DNA of 64,000 bases from the NCBI GenBank assembly GCA_030674155.1, contig CM060329.1, positions 29,040,504 to 29,104,503 on the forward strand. Direction: 5' to 3'. Both the position numbers and the translations under genes were made by a program. This document shows, in pieces, positions 1 to 24,180 of the stretch (position 1 is the stretch's first letter; each line of letters begins with the position of its first letter). The notes under the pieces are model-generated. The model was not told the origin of the DNA and made no database searches. It was given only the letters and a program-made list of their open reading frames with translations. The stretch is from Stramonita haemastoma (Eukaryota; Mollusca; Gastropoda; Neogastropoda; Muricidae).

Positions 1-110
1 CTGTGCTGAGGATGCCAGCCATAGTGCTTGCTTTATCATCCCCAGATTACAACAAAAAAAAGAACCCCGTAAAAACTTATAAGAAACATGTTTAAGTACA
101 AAAATATACA

Positions 111-264
111 TTAACCTCTTTACTGCGCTGTGACGAACAGCGATTCGTCATAGACACTGTCACAACAATGCTCAGTTGACGATCGCTGTTTGTCATGATT
201 CAACGCTCTCTGTGTTTCATCCAGCATGTGTCTGAGCAAAAACTGATAGCAGCGAAAGGGTTAA
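111..264. mobile_element. piggyBac-like MITE (TTAA termini)
   Basis: A short element bounded by TTAA on both sides. It starts TTAACCTCTTTACTGCG and ends GCGAAAGGGTTAA, so the ends are imperfect inverted repeats. Inside, GAACAGCGATTCGTCA and TGACGATCGCTGTTTGTCA form an inverted pair. TTAA duplication and CCC/CCT-type ends are typical of piggyBac-derived non-autonomous elements. No coding capacity is seen. Confidence 0.55.
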
Positions 265-1887
265 AAATTGCCACATGGGCAAATACAACTGCAGAATGAA
301 CATCCTGTGCCCATCCCTGTGTCAAGTATCCCTACCTTTGTCTCCAGAACAAAAAAACAAGGAGAAAATGTCATATACTAAAAAATGAATATTGTTTGAA
401 AGATTTACTTGAAAAAAGGCAGGAGAGTGGACTGGGAAGCAGAAAGAAGCAGGAGAGATTATAGAAAGGAGGAGAAAGACAGAAACAAAGAGAGAGAAGA
501 AAAGTGGAAATTTTTGCACAGAATTTCCAGAAGGTGGGGATGCTATTTATACTGAAAGAGCCCCTGGCATCCTCACAGTGGTTGCACACACATATATAAC
601 ATAAAAAATACAAAGCTCAAATACGAACTATTCCCATAAACCTCTACTAGCAGTTAGTTCTCCATGCAAACTAGCATTCTTGGTGAATCAGTTCACAACT
701 GGCTTGGGGACATATGATTTGTGCACAGCAACACAGATATTATCCAATACAGCGAAGTCTTCTTTTTATTTCAGCACATGAAAAAACCTAAGAGTTTTCG
801 TTCAACTAATCACAATTTAAACAAAATTCATGTATAAGAATACCTTAACAGCCTTCGAAGTAATGAATAACGCAGTTGTATGTGATGTGATGATGGATAA
901 AACCAATTTTCTGCACTCACAACAGGAGAAATTATATCTGATAAGATTAATTCTCCAAAATGACAAGTCAATTATCTGTATACTCAAAACAGGAAAAAAA
1001 CTAATCCAACAAACAGGTTTTGCTTCAGACTGGATAACCAAATATGCACACAATGTACACTACCCACAGACGCATTTGTCATCAAGAAGGCACACCAGAT
1101 GTGTAATATTGCAAAGAACATGAAAAAGACCAACACAAGTCGTAGTTGTGTATTTCTAATATATTATACATCAAACTATTGCCTTAGGCACCAAATATGA
1201 ATGATATCAGAAAAACATAGGGGCAGCTGCCTTGTTCAAACACCACCTTTCTTTTTGTTTACGAGTGTCATGATTGCAGGAACCCCTCCCCCCCTTCAAA
1301 CCCAAACAAACAACAAAACCTTCTGCCAAACACCCAGAGGCGAGAACAGAAAAAAGTCAAAATGGAGGAAAATGTGGCAGGGTCTGGGGGCTGCCGAGGC
1401 CCCAGTGGGTCCAGGAGAAAGGCCCCTGGTGGGGGTCAGGGCGCAAAGCCCCCTGAAGAAATTTTCTATTCTGACATCTGAAAATGACACCTCCCCACAT
1501 TTTGAATACAATACTTCTCCCATGGAGATGCCAGGAGCCTGTCAGTATAAATAGCACCCCAACCTTGTGTGCTAAGAAATCCCTATTTTATATCCCTCCC
1601 TCTGTTTCTGCCTTGTGTCTTTTCTCCTGTCACCTTCTTGTCTATTATCTGCCTTTTTTTTTTTCCAGGGTGACTACTTAAAATAACAATTCTCTCCCAA
1701 ATCAAAGTTGGATGTGCTGGGCCTGACTTGTTGGGCACTTAACAGCAGTAAGATGAATTTTTACTCATATAACAGACAACAGTAGTTGCAGTCCTAGCAT
1801 TCAACGACAAAGAATACAGGAATTTCTGTAACAAAAATTTGCTGAATTTAACCTTTGTAGTCTCTAAATAACAGAACAGTAAAAACG
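265..1887. other. Non-coding stretch downstream of SUV39H
   Basis: No gene recognised. Two pieces of a dispersed repeat lie here: 415-600 and, inverted, 1485-1690. Both carry a GGMATGCTATT-like stretch next to AGAATTTCCAGA-type or purine-rich sequence, and a third copy is at 9965-10150. At 1370-1460 there is a GC-rich block with GGGCxAAGCCCC-type short palindromes. It resembles 37290-37380 inside the large TIR element. Open frames here look like chance. Confidence 0.5.
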
Positions 1888-2185
1888 TAAAGGTGAAGGT
1901 GTCCCATAACCTAGGCGGTCGTAAGGGAGTGAGGTATCAAAGACCTCAGCTTCTCTAGGGGTCAGCTTATTGAGGGCGACGCCCATCTCCTCTCCCTCGC
2001 TGCTTTACCTTCCGACCTGACCCTAAAGAGGGCAGGTACCCATTTACAGCTGAGTGAACTGGGGGAACTGTACTGTAGCCCAGGCGCGCAAACGGTCACC
2101 CATCCAACTGGTAACCACACTTGCTGCTTCACTTGACTTGGAGAAAGCAAGTGCTCTGACCACTTTAAGCTATTTAGTCTTGAGA
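1888..2185 (-). repeat. tRNA-derived SINE family C
   Basis: Reads on the minus strand from a tRNA-like head (degraded here) to a tail ending in GGTTATGGGACACC. It shares the blocks CAGCTTCTCTAGGGG, CATCTCCTCTCCCTCGCTGC and CAGGTACCCATTTACAGC with the copies at 29262, 31682 and 59920. The best head (59920) has A-box-like GATAGCTCAGCGG and tRNA-like TCAGAGCGCTCGC. Confidence 0.75.
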
Positions 2186-3589
2186 ATCAACACACACATA
2201 TATCCTAGAAATTTCTCAACAGATTTAAACTGATATAAAAAATATATCCTGGAGATGGGTCAAAAAGGTAGAATTCCATCAAAAGGCGGAAGATCCTCAT
2301 GTTTGGATACCACAGAAGTTTACAAATACCACCACCATTCTCTCCTGATACAGACCCAACCCCCCCCCCAAAACATAACAAAATCAAATTGCTGTAGGCA
2401 CCATTTCAGTCAACAGACTTAACAAGAAATTGGTAATGTCACACATAATTGATAGGTAAAAAACAAAATAATTGAACAAATCCAAAACAAAACAATCGAC
2501 CAAATCCAAAACAGAACCAAAATAAACACACACAAACCACCAACACCTCCAAAAAAGACATGGCTAGGGTAACTCCACCAAGCTTCCACTTGTTGTTTGT
2601 TTATAACATTCATTTATTCATCTCAGTGTTTTACTTTACATTTAAAAAAAAAACTAGTTCTAATCTTTTTTTTTCTTTTTTTTTAAAGAACCCCCCCCCC
2701 TTCCCAAACTGAGGGCAACTGAGAGAACAACTCATAACAATTAGCAACAACCTTACCACCATCAAAACTGAAATGTGAAGCTGAAATGCTAAGGAATGTT
2801 GATGACAAAAAAGAGAGCAAACTGCTCACCATCTCAATTTTTACACAAGTTAAAGAAACAGAGACAGGAGAGCTAGTCCTTAAGCAATCTCCAATAGGTA
2901 CTTTTCCTTGGACTGAATGAAAACCAGAGCGTAACTATCAGAAATCAAATGTCAGTCACCACAAACTGTCAAAGCACAAAAAACACCAAACAATTTTAAG
3001 GTTATCTACCAGTCCTATTCTATTCAGGCAAGGTTACCATAACTGCAGCTGTTTTCTTTTTTCACTGTTAAAAATTTTTTCAGGGGGTGGATGGGTGTTG
3101 ATGGTGGTTAGTTCTGCAGTCTTGCTTTCAATCACTAAAGATGGGGGGGGGGGGGAACCCAGCTCACAAACAACACAAGCATTCCACACCTCTACTTATT
3201 TTCAGAGTTTCTTGGAACAACAATCATCAGATGATACTTTAAAAAAATCATCAAAAACCAAACAAAACCCCAGCATTATAAATCTTTCATCAACCAACAA
3301 AAAACTGTGTTTCTATTTACAGCATGTAGTCAGCATCTTTTCTCTTAAAAACATTACAAATATGTGCACCTTCCATTTCTCATGGATAATTTTCAAATCT
3401 AGAAAAACGCAGCTGCTGCTTTCGGTTCACAGTTCCTATAAGGACCATTACAGTGTAAAGCACACCCCACATACCCCATACACAATCTGCAAAAAACATC
3501 CAGATGCTTGACCAACTGCCTAACTCATTGCACTGGTCAAGCCTTGGGAACATGCTGAGTATTTTGAGCTCCTCTAGCAGTAACCCATG
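2186..3589. other. No gene seen
   Basis: AT-rich DNA with homopolymer runs (poly-C at 2690-2700, poly-G at 3142-3154). I recognise no coding exon and no named repeat. It may contain the SUV39H 3' untranslated region, whose end cannot be placed by eye. Confidence 0.4.
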
Positions 3590-3815
3590 CTGCACTGACA
3601 AAAATGCTGTCATCTTCAATGTGCAGATCTTCAGCTAGTGTACACACACTCACAAGAGGGACTGAAGGCACTGACAGTCTGCACATGAAGTGGGCTTGGA
3701 GGTCATAGAACACTCCCCTGTTAGTCCACCCAGTGCTGCCAAGAGCTGAACCAGTAACTTCAGAACTATTAGCACCTGAAACCAGTTGCCTTAACCACTC
3801 AGTCACTGCTGTTCA
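3590..3815 (-). repeat. Diverged tRNA-derived SINE (family D)
   Basis: On the minus strand it reads from a tRNA-like head (TGGTTAAGGCAACTGGTT region near 3795) through a moderately conserved body. It resembles the copies at 21116-21385 (plus) and 45258-45610 (minus). All share a head followed by a 'GACTTCAATCC / GTTTGAA' B-box-like block. Divergence is high, so ends are approximate. Confidence 0.45.
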
Positions 3816-4028
3816 ATGGTCAGTGTACAAAGTCTCATTATTTCATTTTCTAAGGTAGTTCTGAGGCAGCTGTTAGTTCATAACAGGACAGTCTCAAGTT
3901 ACCTTGAAAGACTCGTGACTGTCCAAACATCAGGACATTTCTTATGAACATCAGCCTAGCTAAGATCTATAAAATCTGTACATAAATGCCTTCAGATGAA
4001 GACAAAAAAGCTTTCCCACGGAAATCAT

Positions 4029-17596
<13,568 letters not shown>

Positions 17597-17974
17597 CCTT
17601 AATTTTGGCAACAATTGAACCCGTAATTAACTTTTTTGTTTTGCACCCTTTGTTTCCGTTTACCGATCTTCCACACCATCTGCCTTGTTAGGCTACATGC
17701 CAAACGACTCAGCTTCAATTAATTTTTTTTGTCCCAGGAAAGGAATCATTTTTGGAGGGCGAGCGCTCTAAGCCAGAGCAATTTTGATTGGTTACAGGGG
17801 AGAGAACTTCAGAAGACCCAGAGAAGTTCCCGCCAGTACGTGGAGGGTTGGAACCGAAACTAGGCCTATCGATAAGGCCACCGATCAGTTTCGGGCGAAT
17901 TTAGCGTAAGCAAAGACTACCACCGATGGTTGATGAGATCGATACACACCCAGTTAGCTCCTACTTGGATTTTA

Positions 17975-18240
17975 GGGACGGGATAGCCTGGTGGTCACAG
18001 TGATGTACTGTTCGAATCTCGTTCAAGAGGATTTTTCCTCTGGAGTTAACATGACTGCCGACTCCTCTCTCCCCAAAAGTCCTTCGGATGAGACTATAAA
18101 CCGAGGCCCTGTGTGCGAACGCACGCAAAACATTTTCCGCACACGTTAAAACCCGTTCCGCTTTTCGGAGGAGTAGGCCATTGTGTGCCGTGGGAACGGA
18201 TGACAGAATTTAAAACTGTATACACACTGGGACGAAATGC
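17975..18240 (+). repeat. SINE family A with a reversed tail piece
   Basis: The head GGGACGGGATAGCCTGGTGG is followed by GGATGAGACTATAAACCGAG and CCGTTCCGCTTTTCGGAGG. At 18272-18335 a separate tail piece (CGAGGAGAATGGAATAAGCA) lies in the opposite orientation, so two copies or a rearranged copy meet here. Confidence 0.75.
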
Positions 18241-18379
18241 AATATGTACATTATTTATTAGTCAATTAATTAATCAATTTATTTATTTATTCTTTTATTT
18301 CGAGGAGAATGGAATAAGCACTCAGGTGCTTTAAAAAAAAAATTTTTTTAACATCCTTGCCTTGTTATACGGGCATTCT

Positions 18380-19740
18380 GTGGTTCTGATCAGGTTGGCA
18401 GTGATGTTATACAGCCTCATGGCTGCCCAAAGAGCTGCATGCCAAAGACATAAGGAGGAGGAGGATCTTGCTGGCGTTGGAAGTTTTTCCACAGATCATT
18501 CTTAGGTTGAAAATTTGTTTGATTGTGCTCCGTCCTGCTCTGTAACCTGCCTTCTCTTCTTTGATGATCTCCTCAGCTTCAGGCTTCAGTGTGTTCAGAA
18601 GGATTCTTAGCATGACTTTGCTTAGATGGCTGATCAGGCTGATGGTATGGTAGTTTTGGCATAGTTGGAAGTTGCCTTTCTTCCAGTGATAATCAGGGAC
18701 TGTGTTCAAGGTGTTAGCCACTCCCCTGTCTGTCAGATCTTATTGCAGATGGTGAGTAACGACTCTATCATAGTCTCTCCTCCTGCCTGGACCAGTTCTA
18801 GGCTAGTGGTCAGAACATTGTGTTTAAGGGGATATCAATTTTTCCCCTGGAGTTAAAATCAGTGCAGAAAGTCCTCCCGATGAAACTATAAACCGAGGCC
18901 ACGTGTGCGAACGCTCGAAGAGCATCTTGCACACACATGAAATCCTGTTCCACTTTTCGGAAGAGAAGGCCGTTGTGTGCCAGTGGGAACAGATGACAAA
19001 ATTTACAAACTGCATACACACGGGACAGTGGATGTAAACAAGCAATAAGTGCTTATTCCATTATCCTGGAAGCAAAGGAAGAGCTAATAAATAGCTCTGA
19101 TGGAATGTGGTCCACTCCTGCGGACTTCCTTCTTTTAAGTGATCTTAAGGCACTTTTAATTTCTTCCCCTAGGATGAGGTGACTGCTGCTGTTGGTTGGT
19201 GGAGGGACATCTAGCACCTTGGGGTCCCCTGTTGTTGTGTGAGTGTACACCTCAGAGCAGTACTCTGTCCATCTCTTTAGAATATCTTGATCTGTGAAAT
19301 ATTTTCTTGCTTTGTCTTGGATAGTAGTGGTTCTCCCTTGTTTTGAGCTTGTCAGGTCTTCACAAGCTGGTAAGCTTTTATGCTGTTGTTTTTCTGCACG
19401 TTTTCTTTGATAACTTTGCATTGTTTTCAACCATATCTCCTTTGCTGTTCTCATGCCTTAAAAAAAATGACTTGTTGATTGATTTTCTCTGTATAGTTTT
19501 GCACCATCAGCCTCTTTCTTCTTTTGCTTCAGTTGTTTGCATTTGTCGCACAGCTTCAGTATGTCTTCTGTGACCCAGGGCTTTTTTGTTGGTCGGCGTT
19601 TTTCCAGGGATGTATCTAGCTGTGTCAGTGTTAAAGCTGTTGATCAAGGTATCTACTTCGGTGTTATAGTTGTCAGGAACGAGGAGTGGGGTAAATTTTC
19701 TCTTGAGGCAGAGTCTAAATGTCATCATCACAAGCTTTTG
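18380..19740 (-). mobile_element. Broken LINE, interrupted by a SINE
   Basis: On the minus strand, pieces read in order: RKFTPLLVPDNYNTEVDTLI (19507-19731); ILKRWTEYCSEVY and LKRRKSAGVDHIPSEL (19053-19454); then, beyond the SINE at 18797-19075, GGETMIESLLTICNKI; then CQNYHTISLISHLSKVMLRI and AGYRAGRST (18407-18721). This is the region just before and at the start of the reverse-transcriptase domain, in the same family as 7063-8596. Stops and shifts show it is dead. Confidence 0.8.
18797..19075 (+). repeat. SINE family A inserted in a LINE
   Basis: Head CTAGTGGTCAGAACATTG; body CCGAGGCCACGTGTGCGAAC and AATCCTGTTCCACTTTTCGG; tail GCTTATTCCATTATCCTGGA. It splits the LINE reading frame just after IPSEL, so it is younger than that LINE copy. 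Confidence 0.75.
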
Positions 19741-20129
19741 ATCGCTTCCTATGTCTGCTTCTGGAATGCTCCTGGTCTTTGCAATATTGACACGCTTTCA
19801 ATTAACCAACTTTACTTCACACTTAAAAAAAACAACCCACAAACAACAAAACACCCCCAAAAAACAAACAACCCCCAAAACAAACAAACCAACAATAAAC
19901 AAAAAACGAAAACAAAAACCCAGCCCCACTACTCCCCTCACGCATGAGCCATGAAGCATGAGTGGAGTTGGATGGCCCCATGCAAGACAGCCCAAGTCTG
20001 TTCTCTTTTCTATAGGCTATACAATGCGTGACGCATGAGTCATAAAATGCTTGTTTCTATGGCCCAGAAATTCTTGTTTCATGTAAAAAAAAAAAAAAGT
20101 TCAAGCATCAACAGGCTTGCCTCATCCAT

Positions 20130-20132
<3 letters not shown>

Positions 20133-20191
<59 letters not shown>

Positions 20192-20286
20192 CGTGCGTGC
20201 GTGTGTGTGTGTGTGCGTGCGTGCGTGCGTGTGTGTCTGTGTGTGTGTGTGTGTGTGTCTGTGTGTGTCTGTGTGTGCGCGCGCGC
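20133..20286. repeat. (TG)n / (CGTG)n compound microsatellite
   Basis: A TG array with interspersed GCGT and TCTG variants, ending in GCGCGCGC (20278-20285). The GC-dinucleotide end and alternating purine-pyrimidine run could adopt Z-DNA. Confidence 0.95.
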
Positions 20287-20315
20287 AGAAGTGTGAAGCC
20301 CATGCAGAATGGAGG

Positions 20316-20602
20316 CCTGTTCGAGGGGATTTCCCCCCTGGGGTTTACATCAGTGCTGACTCCACTCTCCCCAAAACTCTTTCGGATGAGACTGTAAACC
20401 CAGGCCCCGTGTGCAAACGCACGCAGAACATCTTACGCACACGTTAGATCCTGTTCCGCTTTTCGTAAGAGTAGGCCATTGTGTGCCGGTGGAACAGATG
20501 ACAAGATTTACAAAACTGCATACACACGGGGACTGGACAAAAAAAAAGCACATGAGTGCTTATTCCATTATCCTCGATATAAAAGAATAAATAAAGAAAG
20601 AA
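20316..20602 (+). repeat. SINE family A
   Basis: Near-complete body and tail: CTGACTCCACTCTCCCC, GGCCCCGTGTGCAAACGCAC, TCCTGTTCCGCTTTTCG, TACACACGGGGACTGG and CATTATCCTCGATATAAAAG, then an AATAAA-type tail. The tRNA head is degraded by the adjoining TG array. Confidence 0.8.
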
Positions 20603-20716
20603 GTGGAAAAGACGAATGGTTACGGTAGGGCCTATCTCATGATAAAACAATTATCTGGGGGTATGAGCAGATGGGTTCAAGTTGCTGCCAGGCTGTCTCT
20701 TTGAGGGATTTTCCCT

Positions 20717-21057
20717 TTATTTATTCTTTTATATCGAGGATAATAGATTAAGCACTCATTGCTTTTTTAACATCCTGTCCCCGTGTGTATGCAGTTCTGT
20801 AAATCTTGTCATCTGTTCCCACTGGCACACGATGGCCTACTCTTACGAAAAGCGGAACAGGATTTAATGTGTGCGTAAGATGTTCTGCGTGCGTTCGCAC
20901 ACGGGGCCTCGGTTTATAGTCTCATCCGAAGGACTTTTGGGGAGAGTAAAGTCAGCAGGGATGTTAAGTCTAGGGGAAAAAAACCCTCGAACGGGAATTG
21001 AACCCGGGTCGTCAAATTGCGAGCGCAATGTTCTGACCACTAGGCTATCCCGTCCCC
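20717..21057 (-). repeat. Full-length SINE family A, best head
   Basis: The most complete copy. Read on the minus strand it starts GGGGGACGGGATAGCCTAG, with A-box-like TAGCCTAGTGG and B-box-like GGGTTCAATTCCC (near 20995). The body matches the family and the 3' end is AT-rich. The head defines the family as tRNA-derived. Confidence 0.88.
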
Positions 21058-21115
21058 CTTGAGAGTTCATAGAGGTTCTGATTCCATTCCCTGCATGTTC
21101 TTTGGAAAAGCCTGT

Positions 21116-21385
21116 GATGGACGCTATAGCTGACTGGTTGAGACTGTTTGACTTCAATCCCATGGGTCCATGAAGTCATGGGTTTGAATCTTGGTGGCGT
21201 CTAGTGAACTAATGGTGGGAAATTTTGACGATTTCCAATGTCAACTCGGAGTGCTGACCTGCCAATGCTTAAATTACCTTTGTGTATATAATACACATGC
21301 AGATGATCAAATATACACATAAAAGATCCTATGGTGGGCAAACATGGTTTCATAATACGCAAAATCTCACCATTAGTGAACCTTC
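21116..21385 (+). repeat. SINE family D
   Basis: A tRNA-like head (GCTATAGCTGACTGGTTGAG; B-box-like GGGTTTGAATC near 21180) is followed by a body ending CGCAAAATCTCACCATTAGTG. The same tail type occurs in family B. Related copies are at 45258 and 3590. Confidence 0.6.
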
Positions 21386-21544
21386 CCTGCTAACTGCTAA
21401 GATTTTTCATATTTGTTGACTGTGGGTGGTAAAAACACCCTCACTCTCTGAAGGGAATTATCCTCATTTGGCGAATGTCAGTGGTAAAAACACACTCTTT
21501 GTAGAGGAAATCATGTTATGAATCCTCACTTTTTTTCTTAATAT

Positions 21545-21950
21545 ACCACTTTATGTGACAGCAGATTTCTCTGTGTGAAATTCGGGCTGCTCTCCCCGGG
21601 GAGAGCTCGTCACCACAAGTGCAGAGCTGCCCTTTCTTTTTTTCCTGTCTGCAACTGTATTCATTTCCTATCAGAGTGGCTTTTTTCTACAGAATTTTGC
21701 CAGAGACAACCCTCTTGTTGCCGCTTTTTTTTTTTAATGTGTGCTAAATAATGATGTGTAACACACAGGACCTTGGTTTATCGTTTCATCTGTAAGACCA
21801 GCACCCAGACCACCACTCATGGTCTAATGGATGGGGAAAGTTTTAGGCCCAAACAGGATTTGAACCACCATGCACTTCAACCCAGACTTTTCGCTTTCTA
21901 GGCTGGCGCGTTACCACCTAGACCACCGATTGCCAGTGTGGGTAGTTGAA
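21545..21950 (-). repeat. SINE family F
   Basis: On the minus strand it reads from a tRNA-like head (GGTGGTCTAGGTGGTAACGC, near 21920) to a 3' end containing GCAGCCCGAATTTCACACAG. A matching partial copy is at 46835-47160, with a fragment at 46546-46630. The block TTTCTACAGAATTTTGCC is shared. Confidence 0.65.
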
Positions 21951-22269
21951 GCACTCGTTTTTTCTGAACAGAACTTTCTGTAACAATATTTCTGAACTTA
22001 AGAAAGTTGAACCATCCACATGTGGCAGACAGCATCCAGGTCTATGAACACACACACACACACACACACACACAGCATCCAGGTCTATGAACACACACAC
22101 ACACACAGAACCTGAAGTAAACTGGCCCTTCTCTATTCCCTCACATTGCAGATCCAAGTGAAGTACTTGCTGTGGTAACATATTACTGATAAGGAATGTT
22201 GCCTTTATGGACTAAACACCTCACTGTCTGAGACTGCTACAATGTTCCAGTCTGTTGCCATGGCTAATA

Positions 22270-22440
22270 GCAATGTTGTATAATGAAAGGAAGGGTGGCA
22301 AAACACCCACAGTCAATGGATAGGGCTTTTCAGTCTATGAATGTAAGGGTGTCTAAAACACCTGGTCAATGGATAGGGTTTTTCAGTCTATGAAGGCAAG
22401 AGTGGCAGAAACACCCACAGTCGATGGATTAAGAACTTTT
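22270..22440. repeat. ~65 bp tandem repeat
   Basis: Two and a half imperfect units of the pattern CACCCACAGTCAATGGATAG, then TTTTCAGTCTATGAA, then a GTGTCT or GTGGCA stretch. The motif 'ACACCCACAGTC' recurs to 22670. Origin unknown. Confidence 0.6.
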
Positions 22441-22914
22441 GGCATGGGTGTCTACACCACCCACAACTCAACAAATAAGGATATTTCAACTCAAGTTTGT
22501 TTGTTTGCTTATTTTCAAAGTTTCAGGGTTCTGTTTGGTGTAGGCTCTATATAGTGTGAAATGAAAAAAAAAACGGACAGCTATTGAAAATTTGAGGTGA
22601 ATAGTTTGATCCGATGAAAAGTTATTGTCAATCTAATGACAGCCAGGGTGTCTTTACACCCACAGTCATCGGGGAAGGCTAGCTGAGGAATGAAAAAAAA
22701 AAAAAGCCTGTAAACTGATATTCTGTATGCAAGAGCACATATAATATTTTAAACATAATACAAAAAATCAACCTTTCATCTCAGGCCAGTGGTATGGATG
22801 ACACAAGCATACCTGACATGCAGTTTGCAACCTGGAGAGGGATGGATTTTGCCAGGTTCAACTTGCTATAGACACATGTCTTAAAGTTTCAGAGCAGTGC
22901 CCCGATGATTCCCC

Positions 22915-23218
22915 TTAACCCTCTTAGTCCCATACCAGGATTTAACAATTGCCCCCCCTTAGTCCCAAACTGGGATTTACTGGGATTTACACACAGATTT
23001 CCATCATGCTGTGACCATCACTAATTGCTACCACATGCTAAAGCTCTATCAGGCTAGAGGTAGGAACCTTGCTGAAAGTCTGTAAGTAATTATAGCTGCT
23101 GGTATGTACTTAGAAGGAGGAAAAGGCGAGGGAGCATGTGTGCCTTATCTGATTTCGTGATGGAATGCAAAATCTAGGGGCAGTTTGTGTTCAGAGACAC
23201 CGAATGCAAGAGGGTTAA
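22915..23218. mobile_element. piggyBac-like MITE, copy A
   Basis: Starts TTAACCCTCTTAGTCCC and ends GCAAGAGGGTTAA. The terminal inverted repeats CCCTCTT / AAGAGGG are flanked by TTAA. A second copy (48080-48372) shares nearly the whole interior, for example CTGTGACCATCACTAATTGC and ATAGCTGCTGGTATGTACTT. No coding capacity. Confidence 0.75.
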
Positions 23219-23412
23219 CCTGCCAAAAGTGGTAGCAGTTAAGTCTGTTTTGACAGGTCCAGCCATGTTCAGGACAAAAGGCAATACCACTAATTGATTT
23301 ATAGCTGTACACTCCCAAAATTAAAAAAAAAAAGATTTATGGCTGTACAATCCCAAATAGTGTTCTTTCAATAACACACACACACAATTAAGTCTTTCAC
23401 ACACAGGCGCGG

Positions 23413-23462
<50 letters not shown>
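23413..23462. repeat. (AC)n microsatellite
   Basis: About 25 AC dinucleotides, with shorter AC runs near 23380 and 23880. Confidence 0.95.
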
Positions 23463-23464
<2 letters not shown>

Positions 23465-24180
23465 AGACTTAAGTCTTTCATTTATTGTTTCTGTCAATAG
23501 ACTTCAAATGCATAAGATATCCAACAAATGAGAGTAGTATTAAAATCAAACACACACTTCTGACAGTTTTGAAGGAGGTCCCCCCGCCCTTCCCTAGTTT
23601 TATTTAGAAAAGTGCACAAAAATGACTGATCACTACATTCTTAATATCTTGCAATGCAAAGAACAACAGTACAAATACAAATATCAGGACACATATCAAC
23701 AATGCCATGGTTCACACAGGTTCAAGCTAACGGATACTTCATGCTCAAAATGCACTCTCCTGAGGATGAGAATTAGGATTATTACTTGAAAAAGAAGAAA
23801 GCTTTCTGATGTACATGTTTTAATTTTCATCACATTCATGTAATGCATCCTCACCTCTCTCTCCCCCCCCTCTCTCTCACACACACACACATACACACAA
23901 ACACACACACACACACATGCACAGACACACAGAGAATGTGACAGAATATGACTCTTTTCTTACTTGCACTCAAAAGACACTGTCACTTTCCAAAAGAAAA
24001 AAAAAATGCAGAGGTCAAAACTACATGGGATAGTAATATAAACCCACAATAAAAAATAGTCCATCAGTGTGTATACACAGTAAATTTTCTCTCAAAAAAC
24101 AAGGGTGCATTCCTTCCAGATTTCAAGTCAAGGCATTCACACAAGAGTCAACAACAGGAGAGGAGAAGCTGCCAAGGTCA

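Larger units (their letters stand above)
17597..24180. other. Intergenic region between SUV39H and HSPA14
   Basis: No conserved coding exon is recognised. It holds SINE copies (17975, 18797, 20316, 20717, 21116, 21545), a broken minus-strand LINE (18380-19740), TG/AC arrays, a tandem repeat (22270-22440) and a piggyBac-like MITE (22915). The first few hundred bases upstream of 17596 should include the SUV39H promoter, but no motif there is clear enough to call. Confidence 0.6.

Noticed and set aside
830..1123. 97-residue open frame near the window start
   Set aside because: No recognisable domain, AT-rich, no splice or regulatory support, and open on both strands.
17597..24180. An eIF2-gamma/Su(var)3-9 type shared locus, as in insects
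   Set aside because: No GTPase motifs or eIF2-gamma exons were found upstream; the region is SINE/LINE DNA and SUV39H has its own first exon.
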